DNA of 64,000 bases from Mycobacterium seoulense. GTDB lineage: Bacteria; Actinomycetota; Actinomycetes; Mycobacteriales; Mycobacteriaceae. The translations under genes and the position numbers were made by a program. The stretch lies in the NCBI RefSeq assembly GCF_010731595.1, contig NZ_AP022582.1, positions 2,294,001 through 2,358,000 of the forward strand, given 5' to 3'. Below the pieces are notes generated by a model. That model saw nothing but the letters and a program-made list of their open reading frames with translations. It was not told the origin of the DNA and ran no database searches. Shown here piece after piece: positions 41,501-53,857 of the stretch (within the stretch, counting starts at the first letter, position 1; the number at the start of each line of letters is the position of its first letter).

Positions 41501-42982
41501 GCGGTAGCTCAGCGCGCCGCCCGCCCAGCTGACGGCGACGTTGTCCGGGGTCTCGCCGGCCACTTCGGCGAACCGCGTGTGGATGCCGACGACCGACGGG
41601 GCGGTGGGCGCGCTGGCGGCGCCGGGGGCGGGTACCTCGTCCTCGAAGAGGACGCTGACCTGGGGCAGCGGCCGCTCCCAGTCCCGCAGCAGCCGCTCGG
41701 CGGTGACGAGCACCCGCCGGCCGAAGGCGGCGGCGGGGACGTCGCCCAGTGCGCCGTCGATCACTTCGACCAGCACCACCAGCTCGCCACCTTCCATATG
41801 GGCCGCGACGGTGATCGGGAAGTGTGACAGCGTCTGCAGGGCGGACGGCCGGAATGTCGCACCGGCGGCGGTCAATTCGGTTCCGGCGGTCAGTCCGTCC
41901 AAGGGAAAGTTTTCGTAGACCAGCAGGGTGTCGAACATCTCCCCGACCCCACCGAGCGCCCGCAGTTGGGCATGCCCGAGGTAGCCGTGGTCGCGCAGCA
42001 GCGCGGCATCGCGCTGCACCGTGCGGCATTGCTCGCCGACGCTGACCGCCGGGTCGAACCGCACCCGCATGGGAACGGTGTTGATGAACAGGCCGATCAT
42101 GGTCTCCACGCCGGCCAGTTCCGGGGGCCTGCCGGACACCGTTACCCCGAACACCACGTCCTGGCTGTCGGTGAGCCGAGACAGCACCAGCGCCCACGCC
42201 ACCTGCATCAGCGTGTTGACGGTGATGCCGCGGGAGCGCGCCTGCTCGACCAGGCGCGCGCTGGCCTCCGCCGGCATCCGCAGTTCGGTGGTGCGGGGCA
42301 GCCCGGTCCGCCGACCCTCCGCCGAGCCCAGCGCGGCGGATAGCAGGGTGGGCCCGGGCAGGCCCTCCAGGTGTCGACGCCAGACGCGCTGGCCCGCTTC
42401 GGAATCGCGACGGGCCAGCCAGCCGATGTAATCGCGGTAGGGCCGCGGCGCGCGGGGCAGCGCCGACGGAGCACCGCCGGCCTGGTACAGGATCATCATC
42501 TCGTTGACGAACACCGGCAACGACCAGCCGTCGATCACGATGTGGTGCGCGGTGAGCACCAGACGCCATCGCGGACCGGGCAATTCGATGAGCAGGAAAC
42601 GGATGACCGGCCCGCGTTCGAGGTCGAACGGCCGGCGGCGTTCGGCAACCTCCAGCGCCCCCAAATCCTCGGGTGCGGCCATGACGGTGCGCCATGGGAG
42701 CTCGACGCGGGACGGCACGATCTGCACCGGACGGGCGATGCCCCGGCTGAAGAAGCTGGCCCGAAGGTTGGGGTGGCGCACCAACATCTTGGTCGCGCAA
42801 TCGCGTAACAGCGTGACGTCGAGCGCACCGGAGATGTCGGCGGCCATCCCGATCACATAAGGATCGTCGGCGTCGCCGTCGCCGAACTCGGCGAGCGTGG
42901 TCAGCGAATACAAGCCCTCTTGCAGTGGGCTCAGCGCCATCACGTCCTCGATGTCGGGCGTGACATCCTTGGTGACCGTCAT
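38573..42982 (-). CDS. mbtF: Mycobactin NRPS module MbtF (C-A-T-E-like)
   Basis: 1469-residue NRPS adding the terminal lysine. A condensation domain (HHIVIDGW near residue 146) is followed by an adenylation domain ([14 protein letters not shown] near 597; FAFDAAW with the D235-equivalent; [18 protein letters not shown]), a thiolation Ser in [10 protein letters not shown] near 991, and a C-terminal epimerase-like domain ([19 protein letters not shown]). In the last domain the catalytic HHxxxD reads HVLAMD near residue 1166, so the second His is Val. ATG 42982 overlaps the mbtE stop by 4 nt. Length is close to M. tuberculosis MbtF. Confidence 0.93.
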   Translation of the reverse strand: MTVTKDVTPDIEDVMALSPLQEGLYSLTTLAEFGDGDADDPYVIGMAADISGALDVTLLRDCATKMLVRHPNLRASFFSRGIARPVQIVPSRVELPWRTVMAAPEDLGALEVAERRRPFDLERGPVIRFLLIELPGPRWRLVLTAHHIVIDGWSLPVFVNEMMILYQAGGAPSALPRAPRPYRDYIGWLARRDSEAGQRVWRRHLEGLPGPTLLSAALGSAEGRRTGLPRTTELRMPAEASARLVEQARSRGITVNTLMQVAWALVLSRLTDSQDVVFGVTVSGRPPELAGVETMIGLFINTVPMRVRFDPAVSVGEQCRTVQRDAALLRDHGYLGHAQLRALGGVGEMFDTLLVYENFPLDGLTAGTELTAAGATFRPSALQTLSHFPITVAAHMEGGELVVLVEVIDGALGDVPAAAFGRRVLVTAERLLRDWERPLPQVSVLFEDEVPAPGAASAPTAPSVVGIHTRFAEVAGETPDNVAVSWAGGALSYRELDALADGLAARLADRGVRTETPVAIRLFRGPQYIVATLAVLKAGGVCVPMEPGTPPERVASILRQSGASIVIDDEWLSSGGPPGADFRAVAVSAGQAAYVIFTSGTTGEPKGVIGTHAAVAAYADDHLDNVLRPAAARLGRPLRIAHAWSFAFDAAWQPLVALLDGHGVHVVDEHTQTDAEALVAAIAEHDIDMIDTTPSMFAQLAACGLLTTVPLAVLALGGEALGKTAWNSIRAECARTGMAAHNCYGPTETTVEAVVAAIAEHDEPAIGRPTLHTRGYVLDSALRPVPRGATGELYLGGAQLARGYLGRPAETARRFVADPFAAGERMYRTGDLVRRGPDGALQYVGRADAQVKIRGYRVEPGEIAAALESHPAVQHAGVLVRRRHGVARLTAYVVISGAAPRPPSPTELRGMLGSRLPRYMIPQRIVAVDEIPLTVNGKLDEAALSALDADEAVSAEAQPETPTEAALAELLSELLHQPRVDVAADFLQLGLDSIMALTVVQAARARGIALRARLILECANIRELAAAIDSETVFGTSDAEGGTAPMPVLPNGRWLYEYGEPRRLAQTEAIRLPDGVTRAQLDTALAGIVAGHEVLRARLDRATMTLVPAGAAGAHLIEVEVSDDVRAVIPGHVARAVDRLDPERGALLAAVWLRPPAGQSVLLLAAHVLAMDPASWRVVLGELDAALRALAAGRPPAPAREHTSYRRWAAALVERAHRLDTVQFWAGQHVGDDPDIGARRLDPRRDRARDLDVRLVAADADTTRRLLESGLPLPHLLIAATAATVTRWRRSRNQATPPPLLALETHGRADGLVDAPSAHTIDTGDTVGLLSSIYPMRVTSADPREVGEQLAAIPGDGLDYGLLRYLRADTAERLAPLPGPQLLLNYLGAAHTGGGTVVRLERELLAGVSPQPEPDLAVRHELTIVAAMLTFDGQRVLAAQWRALPDILGDADVAELQRLWMESLRETVT

Positions 42983-45900
42983 GGCGTACCGTCGCGCGAC
43001 GACGACCAAAGCTGCGTCACCGCGGCAAGATCCTCGGTCGAGAGTCCGGACGTGCTCATCGGCTCGAACCGGGTGTCGGCGGGCTCCTCGACCTGCTCGC
43101 CGCCGTTGCGCCCCAGCGCATCCACCGCCGCCGCGAGCTGTTGCACGGTCGGGTTCTCGAAGATCATCCGCGGGCTGACCGCCAGGCCGGCGGCCCGTGC
43201 CCGCGAGGCCAGCTGCACCGACAGGATGCTGTCCCCGCCCAGCGCGAAGAAGTCGTCGAAGCGGCCCACCTCGGGTGTCGACAGTAGCTCGGCGAACACG
43301 TCGGCCAGCGCCCGTTCGGTGTCGGTGCGCGACGGTTCGACGCGCCCACTGGTGGTAACCGCCGGCCGCGGCAGCCCGGGCCGATTCAGCTTGCCCGATT
43401 CGGTTTTGGGAAGCTTCTCTAGGACGGTCAACGACGACGGCATCATGTAGCCGGGCAGTGTCGCGCCGATCGCGGCGCGCACCTCGGATGCGAACGAGGC
43501 CTTCTCGGTGTCATCGAGGATCCGACGTTGCGGCACAACATATCCGGCGAGCGAGGTCCCGCCGTGTGCCTCCCAGGTGCGGGCCGCCGCGGCGGCGACA
43601 CCGTCGACTCCCGCCAGCGCCGCCTCGACCTCGGCCAACTCCACCCGGAAACCGCGTACCTGGACCTGGTGGTCGGAGCGTCCGACGAATTCCAGTCGGC
43701 CGTCCTCGGTCCAGCGGGCGAGGTCGCCACTGCGGTACAGACGTGAACCCGGCTCGAGCGCAAAGGGATTGGCCACGAACCGGGTGGCGGTCAGCGCGGG
43801 CCGCTTCCAATAGCCCCGCGCCAGTTGATCGCCGGCGTAATAGAGTTCGCCCACGACACCGACCGGTACCGGCCGCAGGCCGTCGTCGAGCAGGTAGGCG
43901 TCCGCCCCGGGAACCGGCTTGCCCACGAGCGGATTCGGCGGCTCCAGCCGCCCGCGGGATACCGCGCCGGACGTTTCGGTGGAGCCGATGTTGTTCAACA
44001 GCTCGATGTCCGCCCCGGCGCAGACCGACACCAGGCGCCGCAGGAGCGGGGTGCTCACCGGTTCGCCTCCGCACACCAGGCGGGACAGCGCCCGCACCGC
44101 ATCGGGCCGGCTGTCGATGAGGGCGGAGACCAGGCTGGGCACCGCGGTCACCTGGGCCACCGAATGCCGGGTCATCAACTCCCCCAGGGCTTCCGGGTCG
44201 CGATGTTGGGCGTCGTCGGCGAGGATCATGGTGGCCCCCGCCGCGAGGCCGGCCAGCATCTCCATGCCGCCCTCGAGGAAGGTGATCGAGGCCTGCGCCA
44301 GCCGAACGTCCTGCGTTCGCGGTGGGTAGTGCCGTAGCTGCCAGTCCAGCCGGGCCGCCATCGACCGATGGGTGCCCAGCGCGCCTTTCGGCTTGCCCGT
44401 GGAGCCGGACGTGTACACCAGATACATCGGGTCGTCGGGGTGCGGTAGCGGTAGTGCCTGGCACTCGGCCTCCCCGCTCTCGACAGCGGCGCGGACCTGC
44501 GGGTCGTCCAGTGAAATCACCGTGACGCCGGCAACTTCGGGCATGCTGCCGGCGGCTTCGGCGGTGGCAACCACCACCGGCGGTTGCACGTCGTCGAGCA
44601 TGAACCGCTTGCGCGCCGTCGGATAGCCGGGGTCGATCGGGAAGTAGCCGCCGCCGGCCTTCATGATGGCCACCAGCGCCACCACCAGGTCGATACCCCG
44701 ACGCGTCGACAGCCCCACCAGCGTCCCGGGCCCGACCCCGTACCCGGTGAGCAGCGCCGCCAGGTTGTCCGAAAAGCGGTGCAGCGCAGGGTAATCGATC
44801 TGCTCTTCGCCGCAGCGCACCGCGATCCGGTCGGATCCCCAGCATCGGCTCGGCCGCAGCAGTTCTCCGATGGTGCGCGGCCGGTCGTGCGGCGCCCGCT
44901 CGCCCCGGCTCCAGCGCTGAAGCATCAGGTGCCGCTCTTCTGCGTCGGTCAGTTGGACATCCCGCAAAGTCTGATCGACGTTGTCGGCAAACTCGGTGAC
45001 CACCCGGGTCAGCCAGCCGGCCAGCCGCTCGATCGTGGGCCGGGCATACAGCTCCGTGCGGAAGATGAGGTTGCCGGTGTAACCGACGCCGTTCGAGCCG
45101 TCGGTGCCGAAGAAATTGACGCTGAGATCGGCGTGCGCCATGTCGAAGACGGGGTCCAGCGAGGTGCACACCGTGTCCTGTCCGCCCTCGGGGGCCTGCT
45201 CGATCACCCGCATGGCGGGCAGCTGGTCACGGACGTGCACGACGACCTGGAACAGCGGGTTGCGCGACAGCGAGCGGACCGGGCTGACGCCGTCGACCAC
45301 GCGGTCGAAGGGCAGGTCCTGGTGGGCGTAGGCGGCCAGCGCCGTCTCGCGGGCGCGGGTCAGCAGCTCGCGCAGCGTCGGGTTGCCGGTCAGGTCGTTG
45401 CGCAGCACCAGGATGTTGACGAAAAAGCCGATGAGTTGGTCCAATTCGGCCTCGGTGCGCCCGGCGACCGGGGTCCCCAGCGGGATGTCCAGGCCGCCGC
45501 CCGCCTTGTGCAAAACCACGGCGACGGCCGTCTGCAGCAGCATGAACTCGGTGATGCCCATCTCGCGGGACAACTCGGCGAGCCTGCCGCGGGTCGTGGC
45601 GTCGATGCGGAAGTCGACGGATTCGCCCGCCCCGCTGGGCACCGGCTGGCGGGGGAAGTCTGGCCGCAGCCCGGTGTCCTCCGGCAGCCCGGCCAACTGC
45701 CGGTTCCAGTAGTCCCGCTGCTCGGCGGCGACGGCGGACTCCTGACCGTTCGCGTCCCCCAGGAACTCCGCCTGCCAGGCCGCGTAGTCGGCGTACTGCA
45801 CGCGCAGCGGCGCCCACGCCGGGGGTTCCCCCGTCCGGCGGGCCCGATAGGCGGTCATCACGTCGGCGAACAGCACGCCCGCCGACCAGTGGTCCGAGGC

Positions 45901-48900
45901 GATGTGGTGGACGACCAGCGACAGCACATGCTCGGCGGGGTTATCGGCGCTGTGCAACACCGCGACCCGAACCGGCAATTCGCGGTCCAGCTCGAAGCAG
46001 TGCCGACGCTCGGCGTCCAGCTGTCGCTGCAGCCAGGCGTCGTCGGGACCGGTGGCACGGCGCACGGAAATCTCCCCGGCCCCTCCGACCAGCTGGTAGG
46101 GCACGCCGTCCAACTCGACGTAGGAGGTGCGCAGGATCTCGTGCCGGGCGATGACGTCGCCGACCGCGGCGACCAGGGCATCGATGTCCCATGGCCCGGT
46201 CAGTTTCGCGGCGAAGGGGATGTTGTTGACCCAGCTGGGCCCGTCGACGCGGTAGGCGAACCAGCTGCGCAGCTGCGAGGCCGACAGCGGCATGGGTTCG
46301 TCGTGGGGGGTCGCGATCAGCTTGGGTCGCGACTGCCTGAGCTCTCCAGAACTCAGTTGATCGACCCGCTCCGCCAACAGGGCCACCGTCGCCAGCTCGA
46401 AGACGTCGCGGATGCTGAGCTCGACCCCGCACTCCGAGCGAATCGCGGTGACGAGTTTGGTCGCGACCAGCGAGTGGCCGCCCAAGTCGAAGAACGAGTC
46501 GTCGACCCCCACCCGGTCGTGGCCGAGCAGCGCGGAAAACAGTGCGGCGATGCGCCGTTCGGTGCGAGTGGTCGGGTCGCGGTATTCGGCGGCCGCCCCG
46601 ATCTGCGGCTGGGGCAGCGCCGCCCGGTCGATCTTGCCGTGCGCCGTGATGGGGATTTCGTCGAGCGCCACATAGGCCGCCGGCGTCATGTAGTCGGGCA
46701 GCGCCGCGGCCACCCGAGTGCGGATGCGTTCGACCTCAATGGTTTCCGGGCCGCCGCCCGGGACCGGCGTCACGTATCCCACCAGGCTCTTGCCCAGCCG
46801 GGGCAGGTCCATGGCCAGCACGACCGCTTGCCCGACGCTCGGGTCGACCGAGATGGCGGCGGCGATCTCGCCCAGTTCGATGCGGAAGCCGCGGATCTTC
46901 ACCTGCTCGTCGGCGCGGCCGACGAACTCGATGTCCCCGTCGGCGTTGCGGCGGGCGAGGTCGCCCGAACGGTACAACCGGCCGCCCGTTGTGAACGGGT
47001 CGGCGACGAAACGTTCGGCCGTCAGCCCCGGCCTGCGGTGATAACCGTGCGCGACATGCGTTCCGCCGATGTAGATCTCGCCGATCACGCCGACGGGGAC
47101 CGGCCGCAGCGCCTGGTCGAGCAAGTGCACCTGCGTGTTGATCTTGGGACGCCCGATGGGCACCACCCGGGTGCCTTGGGCCCCTTCCACCGGATAGCTG
47201 GTGCAGTTGACGACGGTCTCGGTCGGTCCGTAGAAGTTGTACAGCAGCGCGTCGAACGTGGCGTGGAACTTGTCGGCGATCTCGCCCGGTAGGGCTTCCC
47301 CGCCGATCGGTACGCGCCGCAGGGTGCGCCACCGGCCGACGCCGGGCAGCGACAGGAACAGTCCCAGCAGCGACGGCACGAAGTGCATCGAGGTGATGCC
47401 TTCGCGGCCGAGCAGTTCGGTGAGGTAGCCGATGTCGCGCAGCCCGTCGGGCCGCGGAATCACCAGGCGGGCGCCCATGATCAACGTGCCGAAGATCTCG
47501 CCCATGGAGACGTCGAAGCTGGGCGACGCGACCTGCAGCAACCGGTCGGTTTCGTCGACGCGGTACTCGGCCCCGAACCAGACGAAATACTCGGCGATCG
47601 GCGCGTGCGGCACCGGCACGCCCTTGGGCAGCCCGGTCGAACCCGAGGTGTAGATCAGGTAGGCGGTGTTGTGTGGGCTCAGCGGCCGGACCAACTCGGC
47701 GGGTGCGGTGGCCGGGAACCGCGACAGCCCGGTAATCGGCTCGCGCAGAACGAGTTTGGCGTCCGCGTCGCCGAGGATGAAGTTCAGCCGATCCTCGGGG
47801 TAGGTGGGATCCACCGGCAGGTAGACCGCGCCGGCCTTGAGCACGCCCAGCGCGGTGATGACCAGTTCGGGCGACTTGTCCAGCAACACCGCGACGCGGT
47901 CCTCGGTGCCGATGCCCTGCTCGATCAGCCAGTGCGCCAGGCGGTTCGACTCTTCGTCGACCTCACGGTAGGTGTATTCGCGTCCCTCGTAGACGACGGC
48001 GATGGCCTCGGGCGACCGGGCCGCCCGGCGGGTGACCAGCGCGGGCAACGTGGCGGCCGGGGTTTCGAATTCCTCGCCGGTCGAGGCGCGCCGTAACCAC
48101 TCGGCGTCCTCGGCGTCCATCAGCGCGCACGCCGACAGCGCGGTGTCGGGGTCGCTCAGCGCGTCGTCCAGCAACACGGCGTAATGCCGCAACAGCTGAT
48201 CGACCAGTTGCTGGTCCAGCACCTCGACGAGGTACTCGGCTTCGACCAGCGCGCCGCCCGAGCCAGTGCGGTCGAGCTCGATCATGAAACTCAATGGCAG
48301 CTGGTTGAAATGGCCGCGCAGCTCCCCGCGCTCGCACCGCACCCCGGGCGGGCGGAAGCCGGCGCCGTCGGGCTCCCGCTGTCCGAAGCTCACCCGGGTC
48401 ATCCGGTCGGCGCCGTGCCGGCGATCGGGATTGGACTCCCGCACCAGCCAGTCCAGGTCGGCGCGCGAATGGGCGAAGGCACCGACCGCGGCGTCCCGGG
48501 TTTGGGCCAGCAGCTCCCGGAACGTCTGGTGCGGCTCGGGCCGCAGCCGGAGCACCACGGTGTTGCCGTAGTAACCGATGGCGGACTCGGTTCCCACGCC
48601 GCGGTTGAGCACCGGGGCGGCGACGAGGAAGTCCGTCGACTGGGTGTAGCGGTGCACCAGCGCGGCGAAGGCGGCCATCAGCACCATGTAGGGCGTGGCG
48701 CCGGTCTCCCGCGACAGCGCGGCCGCCCTGTCGACGGTCGCCGCCGACAACCGCGCGGTGGCGCGTTGGGCGCGCCAGGTGCTTGGCACCACCGAGCCGT
48801 TGGGACCCGGAAGTTCAAGCGGCTCTGGCAGGTTCGCCATCAGCGGCCGCCAGTATTCGAAGTCCGCGGTGGGATCATGGGCTTCGTCCGGCCCCGGGGC

Positions 48901-49524
48901 CGCCAGCACGGGTTCACCGCCGTAGGCGTCCGGATCGGTGTAGGCGCGCGTCAGGTCGGCGAAGAACGGTGTCCACGAGGCATCGTCCCAGGCGATGTGA
49001 TGCGCGGTGATCAGCAGCATCAACTCGTCACCGGACAAGCGAGCCACGGTGACACGCAGCGGGGAATCCTGGGCCAGGTCGAACGGGCGGCGAAAGTCCC
49101 GCTGCGCCAGCACGTCGAGCCGCAGCCGGCGGGCCTGATCGGTCAGCCCGGACAGGTCGTGTTCGGCCCACCCGGGCCGTAGCCCCTCGCGGATCACCGG
49201 CTGCGGGTCGCCCTCCGCTCCCCTGGCATAGGTGGTGTGCAGCACGGAGTGCCGCGCGGCCACGGCGTCGACCGCGCGCCGCAATCGCGCGACGTCCACC
49301 ACGCCGGTCAGGCGGTAGGAGACACAGACGTTGAGCAGCGCGCTGTCGGGGTCCACCGCCTGCACGAACCACATCCGGTGCTGGCCGACGGACATGCGCG
49401 GCTGGCGGTTCGCCACGGGCGCCTCGACCGCCGGCCCGGCCAGGCCGGCTTCGGCGATCCTGCGGCGCAATAATTCCAGGCGCTCCTCGTCGAGACGGGA
49501 CCTGGTCCCGGTGGTGTCCGTCAC
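42979..49524 (-). CDS. mbtE: Mycobactin NRPS MbtE, bimodular (C-A-T-C-A-T)
   Basis: 2181-residue NRPS. Module 1: C (HHIAWDD near residue 175), A1 ([11 protein letters not shown] near 623; FDVSMGEIF with Asp235-equivalent), T (GGHSLVATK, Ser near 1018). Module 2: C (HHIASDH near 1206), A2 ([11 protein letters not shown] near 1703; [27 protein letters not shown]), T (GGDSILS near 2096). In A2 the A4 region reads [11 protein letters not shown], so the Asp that holds the amino group is missing. M. tuberculosis MbtE is about 1680 residues, as I recall; the excess of about 500 equals one A domain. GTG 49524 overlaps the mbtD stop; the ORF open to 50061 is read-through. Confidence 0.92.
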   Translation of the reverse strand: MTDTTGTRSRLDEERLELLRRRIAEAGLAGPAVEAPVANRQPRMSVGQHRMWFVQAVDPDSALLNVCVSYRLTGVVDVARLRRAVDAVAARHSVLHTTYARGAEGDPQPVIREGLRPGWAEHDLSGLTDQARRLRLDVLAQRDFRRPFDLAQDSPLRVTVARLSGDELMLLITAHHIAWDDASWTPFFADLTRAYTDPDAYGGEPVLAAPGPDEAHDPTADFEYWRPLMANLPEPLELPGPNGSVVPSTWRAQRATARLSAATVDRAAALSRETGATPYMVLMAAFAALVHRYTQSTDFLVAAPVLNRGVGTESAIGYYGNTVVLRLRPEPHQTFRELLAQTRDAAVGAFAHSRADLDWLVRESNPDRRHGADRMTRVSFGQREPDGAGFRPPGVRCERGELRGHFNQLPLSFMIELDRTGSGGALVEAEYLVEVLDQQLVDQLLRHYAVLLDDALSDPDTALSACALMDAEDAEWLRRASTGEEFETPAATLPALVTRRAARSPEAIAVVYEGREYTYREVDEESNRLAHWLIEQGIGTEDRVAVLLDKSPELVITALGVLKAGAVYLPVDPTYPEDRLNFILGDADAKLVLREPITGLSRFPATAPAELVRPLSPHNTAYLIYTSGSTGLPKGVPVPHAPIAEYFVWFGAEYRVDETDRLLQVASPSFDVSMGEIFGTLIMGARLVIPRPDGLRDIGYLTELLGREGITSMHFVPSLLGLFLSLPGVGRWRTLRRVPIGGEALPGEIADKFHATFDALLYNFYGPTETVVNCTSYPVEGAQGTRVVPIGRPKINTQVHLLDQALRPVPVGVIGEIYIGGTHVAHGYHRRPGLTAERFVADPFTTGGRLYRSGDLARRNADGDIEFVGRADEQVKIRGFRIELGEIAAAISVDPSVGQAVVLAMDLPRLGKSLVGYVTPVPGGGPETIEVERIRTRVAAALPDYMTPAAYVALDEIPITAHGKIDRAALPQPQIGAAAEYRDPTTRTERRIAALFSALLGHDRVGVDDSFFDLGGHSLVATKLVTAIRSECGVELSIRDVFELATVALLAERVDQLSSGELRQSRPKLIATPHDEPMPLSASQLRSWFAYRVDGPSWVNNIPFAAKLTGPWDIDALVAAVGDVIARHEILRTSYVELDGVPYQLVGGAGEISVRRATGPDDAWLQRQLDAERRHCFELDRELPVRVAVLHSADNPAEHVLSLVVHHIASDHWSAGVLFADVMTAYRARRTGEPPAWAPLRVQYADYAAWQAEFLGDANGQESAVAAEQRDYWNRQLAGLPEDTGLRPDFPRQPVPSGAGESVDFRIDATTRGRLAELSREMGITEFMLLQTAVAVVLHKAGGGLDIPLGTPVAGRTEAELDQLIGFFVNILVLRNDLTGNPTLRELLTRARETALAAYAHQDLPFDRVVDGVSPVRSLSRNPLFQVVVHVRDQLPAMRVIEQAPEGGQDTVCTSLDPVFDMAHADLSVNFFGTDGSNGVGYTGNLIFRTELYARPTIERLAGWLTRVVTEFADNVDQTLRDVQLTDAEERHLMLQRWSRGERAPHDRPRTIGELLRPSRCWGSDRIAVRCGEEQIDYPALHRFSDNLAALLTGYGVGPGTLVGLSTRRGIDLVVALVAIMKAGGGYFPIDPGYPTARKRFMLDDVQPPVVVATAEAAGSMPEVAGVTVISLDDPQVRAAVESGEAECQALPLPHPDDPMYLVYTSGSTGKPKGALGTHRSMAARLDWQLRHYPPRTQDVRLAQASITFLEGGMEMLAGLAAGATMILADDAQHRDPEALGELMTRHSVAQVTAVPSLVSALIDSRPDAVRALSRLVCGGEPVSTPLLRRLVSVCAGADIELLNNIGSTETSGAVSRGRLEPPNPLVGKPVPGADAYLLDDGLRPVPVGVVGELYYAGDQLARGYWKRPALTATRFVANPFALEPGSRLYRSGDLARWTEDGRLEFVGRSDHQVQVRGFRVELAEVEAALAGVDGVAAAAARTWEAHGGTSLAGYVVPQRRILDDTEKASFASEVRAAIGATLPGYMMPSSLTVLEKLPKTESGKLNRPGLPRPAVTTSGRVEPSRTDTERALADVFAELLSTPEVGRFDDFFALGGDSILSVQLASRARAAGLAVSPRMIFENPTVQQLAAAVDALGRNGGEQVEEPADTRFEPMSTSGLSTEDLAAVTQLWSSSRDGTP

Positions 49525-52500
49525 GCTGGGAGTCCAACCTTTCTGGCGTCGCGGGCGTCGAGTGTCGCGCCGTGTCCCGGCACGCCGGTTGCGGCGGCGC
49601 GCAACGCGTCGATCAATTCGTTGAGGGTGATCCCGCCGAGCATGCGGGCGACCGGGACAGAGCTTCCGACCGTCCGGCGCAGCCGCTTGCGCAGGTCGAG
49701 CGCGAGCAACGAGTCCACCCCGAGGTCGATCAGCGCCGCGCTCGGGTCGATCGAGACGGCGTCGCCCAGGTGCAACGTCGCGGCGACTTCGGCGCGCACG
49801 ATCTCGGCGAGCGGTTTGGTGCCGGAGGCGCCGGTTGCCTCGTCTGTGCCTTGGACCGCATCGAACGGCATTGGCATGCCCTGGCTTTCGAAGAATACCC
49901 GGAGACGGTCGAAGTCCGCGTCGAAGATCAGCGGATCGCCGCCGTAGCGGCGCAGGGCCGCCTCGATCGCCAGGTCGGGGTCCATCGCGGTCAGCCCGGA
50001 GCGTTCGGTGCGGGTGATCTCGTCGGCCGCGACGACGCCGGCGGCCCGCCACAGTCCCCACCGAATCGCCACGGCGTCACGTCCCCGGGCGCGCAGTTGG
50101 GCGACCAGCACATCGAGCATCCGGTTCGAGGCGGCGTAAGCGGCGTGGCGGTAGCCGCCCCATACGCCGAACACCGACGAGCAGGCCAGGATTCGGCAGC
50201 CCGCCCGCAGCGGCCACACCTCGTCCAGCAGCGCCAGGCCGCGCACCTTGGCGGCGCACACCGCCGCCACGTCGGCGCCGGTCAGCTCGGAACGGGAGCG
50301 GGCCTCGGCGATGCCCGCGGTGTGGATCAGCAACGACGCGCCGGGGCCGGCGTGCCGGGCGGCGACGGCTGTCAGGACAACCCGGTCGGTGATATCGCAT
50401 CGCGGGGCGTACACCACCGCGTCGTGGCCTTCGGTCAGCCTGCGCAGCGCGTCCCGGTCGACACCGTTGCGGCTCAACAGCGTGACCGTCCGCGCCCCGC
50501 GCTCGATGCAGTACCGCGCGTACTGCAGGCCGATGGCTCCGCTGCCGCCGGTGATCACCACGTTGTCCAGCGCGTCGGCGTCCAGCGGCCGCTCGGTCGC
50601 CGAATCGCGGCATTCCGAGAAGGTCCGGACGTAGCGCCGCGACGATTCGCCGCCCCGCAGCGCGACCTCGGCCGCCTCCCCGAGCAGCGCATCGACGACG
50701 GCGCGCGCCGCCTGGTCATCGACCTCTCGGCCCGGCAGGTCGAGATGCCCGAAGGTTTGGTCGGTGAATTCGAACCCGACGCTGCGATGCATCGCGGCCA
50801 GCGCCGCTTGCGCCGCGGAGGCGTCGGCGTCGTCCGGATCGATGGTTTCGGCGGCGGCGGTGACCAGCCAGACCGCCCGGCACCGCGGGCCGACGAGGGC
50901 CGCGTAGTCGGGCAACCCCGCATCGGGTCGCGCCGCGATCTGCTCGATCGCCGTGGCCGGGTCGAGGCCGTCGAGCTGCGGCGCGATGATCGCCAGTACT
51001 TCCGCGTCGCTCGGCGCCACCACCCTGCAATCGCCGTGCGCGCCAACGGCGGCGACCAGCCGCTGCATCAGAGCGCCCGCCACCGGCGCAGTGGCGAACA
51101 GGCCGAGGTCTGCACCGGGCCCGGCCGGCGGCGCCACCTGCTGCCAATTCTCGACCGCGACGGTGAGCGCCGGGCCGGGCGCCGCCTCGATGAGCGATTC
51201 GGGCGCCGCCCACAGGTGTACGGCCCGCATGGGCGCGTTCGGGAACCCTCGCAGTGGCGGCCGGGCACCACCGGGGAGGGTGTTGGCCCATTGGCAGCCC
51301 GGGTCGGCGACCGCCGCGGCGGCGATGTTCGCCGCCAGCGTGTCGATGATGGAGCCGTCGCGATGGCCCGAGCCGACGACCACGGTCGACTGGTCGTCGA
51401 TCAGGTCGGCGAGCGGGTACAGCAGCGAAGGATGCGCGGACAGCTCGACGAACGCGGTGGCCCCAAGGCGCTGCGCCGCCGCCACCGCGTGATCGAAACG
51501 CACCGTTTTGCAGAGATTCTCATACCAGTACTGGGAGAAGTCGGCGTCGCTGCCGACCTCCGCACCAAAGGTCGAGCCGACGAACCGGACCGGGCTGTCC
51601 GTGAAACCCGAGCGGGGAACCCGCTCGGCCAACTGCTCGCGCAACCGCCGTAAAACGCTGGTGTGCCCCGGATAGTCCACGGCCAGCTCGTGGGTGAACA
51701 CGCCCCGCCGCCGGGCCAGCCGCACGGCGGCGGTGACGGCGTCGCGGTCGCCGGAGACGACGGTGGACGAGGGGCCGTTGACCGCCGAGACTTCAAGCCA
51801 GCCCGCCGTTTCCGCGATCACGGACTCGGCCTCGTCGACGCCGGCACCGAGGACCGCCATGGCGTAGTCACCCGCCAATTGGTCGACGATCGTGGCACGG
51901 GCGCCGACCAGCGCGACCGCGTCGGGCAACGATATCGTTCCCGCCACGTACGCCGCCGCGACCTCGCCGAGGCTGTGTCCGACGGCGACGGCGGGCAGCA
52001 CGCCGTGGAATCGCCATTCGTGGGCCAGGCTGACGGCGTGGGTGAACTGCGCTCCCTGAATTTCGGTGCGCGACCAGTTCCGGTCGCGGTCGTCGGTGAG
52101 GTAGGACAGCGGTGAGGGCAGCCCGGCGGCGAGGAAGGCCCGGCCGCACCGGTCGGCCTCGGCCCGGTACGCCGACAGTCGTTGGTAGGCATCGGCACCC
52201 ATCGATTGCCATTGGTTGCCCTGACCGGGAAACACGAAGGCGATGCACGGTGCGCCGGCGCGGGAGGATCGGCTGACCAGTGGGTGCTCCTCGCCGCGGG
52301 CCAGCGCGGACAGGCCGGATGCCAGCTCGGCGCGGTCGCGGGCCCGCACCACCGCGCGGTGCCGCCGCACCCGCCGCAGGCGCAGCAGGGTGGACGCCAC
52401 CGCAGCGGTGTCGGTGTCGGCGCCGGTTCGGCCCAGATAGTCCAGGATCGCGCGGGCGTCCTGCCCGATCAGCTCTTCGTCGTGCGCCGAGAGCAACACG

Positions 52501-52535
52501 GGTATGCGCCCGTCGGGCAACGGGGAGGTCAGCAT
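49521..52535 (-). CDS. mbtD: Mycobactin polyketide synthase MbtD (AT-KR-ACP)
   Basis: PKS subunit working with MbtC to build the hydroxy acid unit. AT domain ([28 protein letters not shown]), ketoreductase ([17 protein letters not shown]; an [19 protein letters not shown] segment with Ser/Tyr), and ACP with Ser in [13 protein letters not shown] 52535 gives 1004 residues, the M. tuberculosis length, and shares one base with the mbtC stop; GTG 52538 is the alternative. Confidence 0.94.
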   Translation of the reverse strand: MLTSPLPDGRIPVLLSAHDEELIGQDARAILDYLGRTGADTDTAAVASTLLRLRRVRRHRAVVRARDRAELASGLSALARGEEHPLVSRSSRAGAPCIAFVFPGQGNQWQSMGADAYQRLSAYRAEADRCGRAFLAAGLPSPLSYLTDDRDRNWSRTEIQGAQFTHAVSLAHEWRFHGVLPAVAVGHSLGEVAAAYVAGTISLPDAVALVGARATIVDQLAGDYAMAVLGAGVDEAESVIAETAGWLEVSAVNGPSSTVVSGDRDAVTAAVRLARRRGVFTHELAVDYPGHTSVLRRLREQLAERVPRSGFTDSPVRFVGSTFGAEVGSDADFSQYWYENLCKTVRFDHAVAAAQRLGATAFVELSAHPSLLYPLADLIDDQSTVVVGSGHRDGSIIDTLAANIAAAAVADPGCQWANTLPGGARPPLRGFPNAPMRAVHLWAAPESLIEAAPGPALTVAVENWQQVAPPAGPGADLGLFATAPVAGALMQRLVAAVGAHGDCRVVAPSDAEVLAIIAPQLDGLDPATAIEQIAARPDAGLPDYAALVGPRCRAVWLVTAAAETIDPDDADASAAQAALAAMHRSVGFEFTDQTFGHLDLPGREVDDQAARAVVDALLGEAAEVALRGGESSRRYVRTFSECRDSATERPLDADALDNVVITGGSGAIGLQYARYCIERGARTVTLLSRNGVDRDALRRLTEGHDAVVYAPRCDITDRVVLTAVAARHAGPGASLLIHTAGIAEARSRSELTGADVAAVCAAKVRGLALLDEVWPLRAGCRILACSSVFGVWGGYRHAAYAASNRMLDVLVAQLRARGRDAVAIRWGLWRAAGVVAADEITRTERSGLTAMDPDLAIEAALRRYGGDPLIFDADFDRLRVFFESQGMPMPFDAVQGTDEATGASGTKPLAEIVRAEVAATLHLGDAVSIDPSAALIDLGVDSLLALDLRKRLRRTVGSSVPVARMLGGITLNELIDALRAAATGVPGHGATLDARDARKVGLPA

Positions 52536-53857
52536 CACGCGACCTCGGGCAGGGACACGATGACGTGCGCGTTGGTGCCGGCAATGCCGAATGCCGATGT
52601 CGCCGCGATCCGCTGGCCACCGACCGCGGGCCAATCCGTCAGCGTCTTCGCCAGGCGCAGACCCTGGCTCTCCCAGTCGATTTCCGGGCTCGCATCCGTC
52701 GCGTGCAGCGTCGGTGGGACGGCCCCGTGCTCGGCGGAGACCACCACCTTGGCCAGCCCGAGCGCTCCGCTGGCGGCCAGCGCGTGCCCGACGTTGGATT
52801 TCACCGAGCCCAGTAGCGCGCCGCCCCCGGGCGCCGTGGCGCCGTAAGTGTCTGCCAGCGAGCGTAATTCGGTGCGGTCGCCGAGCCGGGTGCCGGTGCC
52901 GTGGCCCTCGACCATGCCGACGTCTGCCGGGTCGATCCCGGCCTGCGTCATGGCCCGCCGGAACAGGCGAGCTTGCGCCTCCCCGCTGGGTGCGCTCAGC
53001 CCGGCGCTGCGGCCGTCCTGGTTGACGGCGGTGGCGCGGACCTCCGCGACGACATGCCGGCCGGCGCGCAGCGCAGCCGACTTGCGTTGCAGCACAAACA
53101 TTGCCGCCCCTTCGGCCCACACCGTCCCGCTGGCGTGCGCACTGTAGGGACGGCAGTGGCCGTCGTCGGAGAGGGCATGCTGCTTGGAGAACTCGACGAA
53201 GAACCCGGGCGAACCCAGCACGTTGACCCCGCCCGCCAACGCCAGGTCGCAGTCGCCGTTCTGTACCGAGCGCACGGCGACGTGGAACGCCGCGAGCGCG
53301 GACGCGCACGACGAGTCCACCGTCAGCGCCGGGCCCGCCAGCCCCAGCGTGTAGGCGACCCGGCCGGAGATCACGCTCAACGCGGTCCCCGCGAGCAGGT
53401 GGCCACTGTGCCGGGAGAAGTTGGCCATCTGGGGCCCGTACCCGGTGGCCGAGGCGCCGACGAAACACCCCACGTCATGACCCGCCAGGTCGTCGGGGTT
53501 GATGGCGCTGTTTTCCAGCGCGCGCCAGGACACCCGGAGGACGACGCGTTGCTGGGGGTCCATGGCGACGGCCTCCCGCGGTGAGATGCCGAAGAACTCA
53601 GGATCGAACATCGTTGCGCCCGAGAGGAACCCACCGCGATCGTGGATTTCCTTGAAACCGCTGCGCCGCGACCCGGCGAGCAATTCGCGGACCTGCCAGC
53701 CCCGATCGGCGGGAAACGGCCCGAGCGCCTCTCGGCCCTGTGACAGCAGTTCCCAGTACTTGTCGGCGGTGTCGATGCCGCCTGGCGCCTCAACGGCCAT
53801 GCCGACGATCACGACCGGATCGGGCGTGCCGTCGAACCTGTTGTCAGACATCGGCAT
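52535..53857 (-). CDS. mbtC: Mycobactin ketosynthase MbtC
   Basis: Stand-alone beta-ketoacyl synthase of 440 residues, partner of MbtD. Catalytic Cys in VDSSCASALAA, His in EGHGTGTRLGD and His in KSNVGHALAASG. The stop overlaps the mbtD start, and the start overlaps the thioesterase stop by 14 bp (ATG 53851 is an alternative). Confidence 0.95.
   Translation of the reverse strand: MPMSDNRFDGTPDPVVIVGMAVEAPGGIDTADKYWELLSQGREALGPFPADRGWQVRELLAGSRRSGFKEIHDRGGFLSGATMFDPEFFGISPREAVAMDPQQRVVLRVSWRALENSAINPDDLAGHDVGCFVGASATGYGPQMANFSRHSGHLLAGTALSVISGRVAYTLGLAGPALTVDSSCASALAAFHVAVRSVQNGDCDLALAGGVNVLGSPGFFVEFSKQHALSDDGHCRPYSAHASGTVWAEGAAMFVLQRKSAALRAGRHVVAEVRATAVNQDGRSAGLSAPSGEAQARLFRRAMTQAGIDPADVGMVEGHGTGTRLGDRTELRSLADTYGATAPGGGALLGSVKSNVGHALAASGALGLAKVVVSAEHGAVPPTLHATDASPEIDWESQGLRLAKTLTDWPAVGGQRIAATSAFGIAGTNAHVIVSLPEVA

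Noticed and set aside
44584..47292. 902-residue plus-strand ORF opposite mbtE
   Set aside because: Antisense shadow of the GC-rich NRPS gene; no domain and biased His/Arg/Gly composition.
49525..50061. N-terminal extension of mbtE to 50061
   Set aside because: It overlaps the mbtD coding region in another frame; GTG 49524 overlaps the mbtD stop and starts a normal C domain.
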